From positions 1 to 5,683 of the forward strand of contig CBDUXP010000115.1 of the NCBI GenBank assembly GCA_965371225.1: DNA of 5,683 nucleotides. Direction: 5' to 3'. The position numbers and the translations under genes are program-made. Shown in pieces: positions 4,086 through 5,683 of the stretch. Each line of letters begins with the position of its first letter. Position 1 is the stretch's first letter. The notes under the pieces are model-generated. The model saw nothing but the letters and a program-made list of their open reading frames with translations, did no database searches and had not been told where the DNA came from. The DNA is from CBDUXP01 sp965371225 [NCBI: uncultured bacterium]. GTDB taxonomy: Bacteria; Abyssobacteria; SURF-5; CBDUXP01.

Positions 4086-5186
4086 ATGCGCACATTTCAT
4101 TGGGGAGTGAAATCCGTTGCGCTGGCTTGTATAGCAGCGATTGCCGTTCTGCTGGTGACGCGCCCAGCCACAGCCATCAAACCAGAGGATCCGGGGGGCG
4201 GCAACGCCCTTGAGGAGCGCGTCGTTGACTTAGAGGCCAATGTCGCCGCGTTGCAGGCCCAAGTGGAGGCGCTTGAGACGCTGCTCGCGTCGGTAAGTCT
4301 CGGGACACACAACGGCCAACCCGTGCTGCGGTTTAGCGGCATTAACGTGCAAATTGTTGATGGCACCAGCACCACACCTAGCAGCACAGGTCTGGGCAAT
4401 CTCATCGTCGGGTATGACGAACCTTGGGGCGGAAACATCTCTTTCCCACCCAGCGTGAAAACCGGTTCCCACAACCTGGTCGTGGGTTCCCAGCATAGCT
4501 ATACGAACTATGGCGGCGCGGTGTTTGGCCACCGCAACGTCATAAGCGGAATATTTGCGACCGTAACCGGCGGAACTCAGAATGTCTCAAGTGAATCCAC
4601 CACGAGCGTGAGCGGCGGGCAAGATAATATCGCCAGTGGCCATGTGGCGAGTGTCAGCGGTGGCTGGGCGAATGAGGCGGGACCGGGACACCAGTCCAGC
4701 GTCAGCGGCGGCTCCCACAACATTGCCAGCGGCTGGCGAGCCAGCGTGACCGGCGGCCAATTCAACGAGGCGAGCGGCGATTGGTCCCACATCTCTGGCG
4801 GTGGCGGTTTGGGACTGCTAAGTGAGGAGATTGGCAACACCGCTGGGGGTGAACACACGAGCATTCTCGGCGGCGTCGCCAACTTCGCCGGCGGCGGGTC
4901 TACATGCATCAGCGGCGGAGGTCACAACGAGACGGGTGACTTCTATACCAGCGTGAACGGAGGCAATGAGAATCTTGCTAGTGCTCGCTATTCGACAGTC
5001 CTCGGTGGCAACTGCAATACCGCCGGTGGCCAGGATTCTACCGTCGGCGGCGGAAATGAGAATCAGGCGATTGCACAGCGTTCTTCGGTGAGCGGTGGGA
5101 AACTCAACCAAGCGAATCATCTGAGTTCGACCGTGAGCGGTGGGCTAGGCAACACCACAGCCGCCAACTTCGATCACGTGCCCTAA
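4086..5186 (+). CDS. Exported coiled-coil protein with YadA-head-like 15-residue repeats
   Basis: A 366-residue protein with a clear Sec signal peptide: K9, a hydrophobic core (V11-V24) and a likely cut after A28-T-A30. A coiled coil follows, with L/V at positions 42, 46, 49, 53, 56, 60, 63, 67 and 70, a perfect a/d heptad pattern. Next comes a conserved linker (N87-V-Q-I-V-D-G; G104-N-L-I-V-G-Y; T126-G-S-H-N-L-V-V-G), then about 13 repeats from residue 158 to the end. These are mostly exactly 15 residues with consensus (S/T)-V-S-G-G-x-x-N-x-A-S-G-x-x-(S/T/A); one has a 9-residue insertion (residues 235-258). This resembles the left-handed beta-roll of YadA-type trimeric adhesin heads, but there is no C-terminal membrane anchor. 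GGGAG lies 7 nt before the ATG. It is probably a trimeric secreted or surface fibre; its target is unknown. It contains two cysteines (C274, C310) in the repeat zone. Confidence 0.82.
   Translation: MRTFHWGVKSVALACIAAIAVLLVTRPATAIKPEDPGGGNALEERVVDLEANVAALQAQVEALETLLASVSLGTHNGQPVLRFSGINVQIVDGTSTTPSSTGLGNLIVGYDEPWGGNISFPPSVKTGSHNLVVGSQHSYTNYGGAVFGHRNVISGIFATVTGGTQNVSSESTTSVSGGQDNIASGHVASVSGGWANEAGPGHQSSVSGGSHNIASGWRASVTGGQFNEASGDWSHISGGGGLGLLSEEIGNTAGGEHTSILGGVANFAGGGSTCISGGGHNETGDFYTSVNGGNENLASARYSTVLGGNCNTAGGQDSTVGGGNENQAIAQRSSVSGGKLNQANHLSSTVSGGLGNTTAANFDHVP
4557..5183 (+). repeat. Coding tandem repeats of 45 nt (15 residues), about 13 copies
   Basis: The repeat units begin at residues 158, 174, 189, 205, 220, 235, 259, 274, 289, 304, 319, 334 and 349. 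Lengths are 16, 15, 16, 15, 15, 24 and then 15 residues onward. Gly-Gly at repeat positions 4-5 and Asn at position 8 are the most constant. A degenerate copy precedes them (residues 143-157, F-G-H-R-N-V-I-S-G). The DNA copies have diverged considerably, so the array is old and not freshly amplified. Confidence 0.85.
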
Positions 5187-5220
5187 CGCCTCAAGTAACC
5201 GGCCTGGATGAGTGGGGGCT

Positions 5221-5244
5221 GGGCGCGTCCGGACGGGCGCGCCC
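5221..5244 (+). terminator. GC-rich hairpin after the repeat protein gene
   Basis: GGGCGCG (5221-5227) pairs with CGCGCCC (5238-5244), and the stem can extend inward through a G-U pair and CC/GG to a 4-nt loop, for about 10 bp. It begins 34 nt after the stop codon. The downstream sequence has scattered T and C but no clean U-run, so termination is plausible and not certain. Confidence 0.4.
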
Positions 5245-5422
5245 CGCTGCTTCCTCCCACCGACCGCTACGGGGCCAATTCCAGCCTCGCGGCGGATATC
5301 CGTCGGGCTTCGCACCGGCCCGGGGTGGTGTGTGCCGGTCTGTGCACAGATTTCCCGCCTGCTGAATAGACGGGGGCGGGGGCGCGTCTTAGGGGTCAGA
5401 ACACGCGCACACACACGCAATT

Positions 5423-5428
5423 GAGGAG
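5423..5428 (+). promoter_or_regulatory. Ribosome binding site of the last gene
   Basis: GAGGAG lies 8 nt before the ATG at 5437, the only strong Shine-Dalgarno sequence in this spacer. It supports a real gene start there, although the gene is cut by the window edge. Confidence 0.7.
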
Positions 5429-5436
5429 ACTACGCC

Positions 5437-5683
5437 ATGCACACACGGATGCTGACCATAGGACTTGGACTGGCCGCGGCGCTGTGCGCCACGCCGGCGC
5501 TGGCCGAAGATTCCTTTTCCACTTTCGCACGCAACGGTGAGCGCGTGCTGGTCGCCGAGCGCGAGTACCGCTACACGGTCTATGACGGCGGTCGGCACGG
5601 GCGCCACGGCCGGCACCGCAAACGCCACCGCCACACGGCGGCCTGCGACCGCGTCTGGATCCCGGGCGGGTATGAAACCGTGA
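5437..5683 (+). CDS. Exported His/Arg-rich protein, partial (runs off the right edge)
   Basis: 82 codons are visible, open to the end of the window. Residues 1-23 form a good Sec signal peptide (R4, hydrophobic L6-L16, likely cut after A21-L-A23). The mature part begins E-D-S-F, has an R/Y-rich stretch (residues 42-49), then a basic cluster at residues 53-66 with five His and seven Arg/Lys, then C70-D-R-V-W-I-P-G-G-Y-E-T. A V-W-(V/I)-P-G-x-Y-E motif, often repeated, occurs in many uncharacterised exported bacterial proteins, so more copies may follow beyond the edge. The His cluster could bind metal or polyanions, but this is unproven. GAGGAG lies 8 nt upstream. The two rightward shadow frames here have no such signals. 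I do not recognise a named family. Confidence 0.75.
   Translation, partial: MHTRMLTIGLGLAAALCATPALAEDSFSTFARNGERVLVAEREYRYTVYDGGRHGRHGRHRKRHRHTAACDRVWIPGGYETV

Larger units (their letters stand above)
5187..5436. other. Spacer between the two exported-protein genes
   Basis: This 250-bp spacer holds the hairpin at 5221-5244, a 10-bp palindrome CGGATATCCG (5293-5302), a short palindrome TGTGCACA (5341-5348) and an alternating purine-pyrimidine tract (5401-5419). I see no promoter that I would defend and no gene. Confidence 0.6.

Noticed and set aside
4013-4213. 66-residue open frame upstream of and overlapping the repeat protein
   Set aside because: It overlaps the signal peptide region of the real gene in another frame and has no supporting features.

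Overview
The window is GC-rich bacterial chromosome and reads as two divergent transcription units followed by genes for exported proteins. The mraZ-rsmH pair marks the start of a dcw (division and cell wall) cluster, which is a bacterial core locus. The GC-biased codon use, the STAS gene between mraZ and rsmH, and the exported YadA-head-like repeat protein would suit an environmental Gram-negative lineage such as Nitrospirota or a relative. That placement is a guess, because no marker here fixes the phylum.

Positions 1-1113 (minus strand): the head of the dcw cluster. A textbook sigma70-type promoter (TTGACA, 17-bp spacer, TTTAAT) is followed by three TGGG(A/G) boxes exactly 10 bp apart, the known MraZ operator architecture. 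Then come mraZ, a small single-domain STAS protein, and the first 51 codons of rsmH, which runs off the left edge. The STAS gene is an insertion into the usual mraZ-rsmH pair, and its canonical phosphoserine position holds a tyrosine.

Positions 1030-1372: a 343-bp divergent intergenic region. It carries the mraZ promoter and operator, a second distal pair of MraZ-type boxes, a 16-bp imperfect palindrome, and a strong promoter for the rightward genes. That promoter lies so close to the next start codon that the mRNA should be leaderless or nearly so.

Positions 1373-3788 (plus strand): an arsenic methylation module. It holds a cysteine-rich MarR-type regulator, an 8-nt overlap into a full ArsM-type As(III) S-adenosylmethionine methyltransferase with all expected cysteines, and then a tandem paralogue. 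The paralogue keeps the SAM fold but has lost two of the three core arsenic-binding cysteines and the N-terminal Cys-Cys. The likely logic is that the regulator senses arsenic (or another thiol-reactive signal) and controls its own operon, ArsM methylates As(III), and the paralogue is either a partner or an enzyme for another substrate. No arsR, arsB, arsC or acr3 gene is in view.

Positions 3789-4085: a 297-bp spacer with a strong hairpin, six CTAG tetramers packed into 87 bp, a second perfect inverted repeat and a weak candidate promoter. Positions 4086-5186 encode an exported protein with a perfect heptad coiled coil and about 13 repeats of 15 residues (consensus S/T-V-S-G-G-x-x-N-x-A-S-G), resembling the head of trimeric autotransporters but without a membrane anchor. 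After a GC-rich hairpin, a last gene for an exported His/Arg-rich protein begins at 5437 and runs off the right edge.
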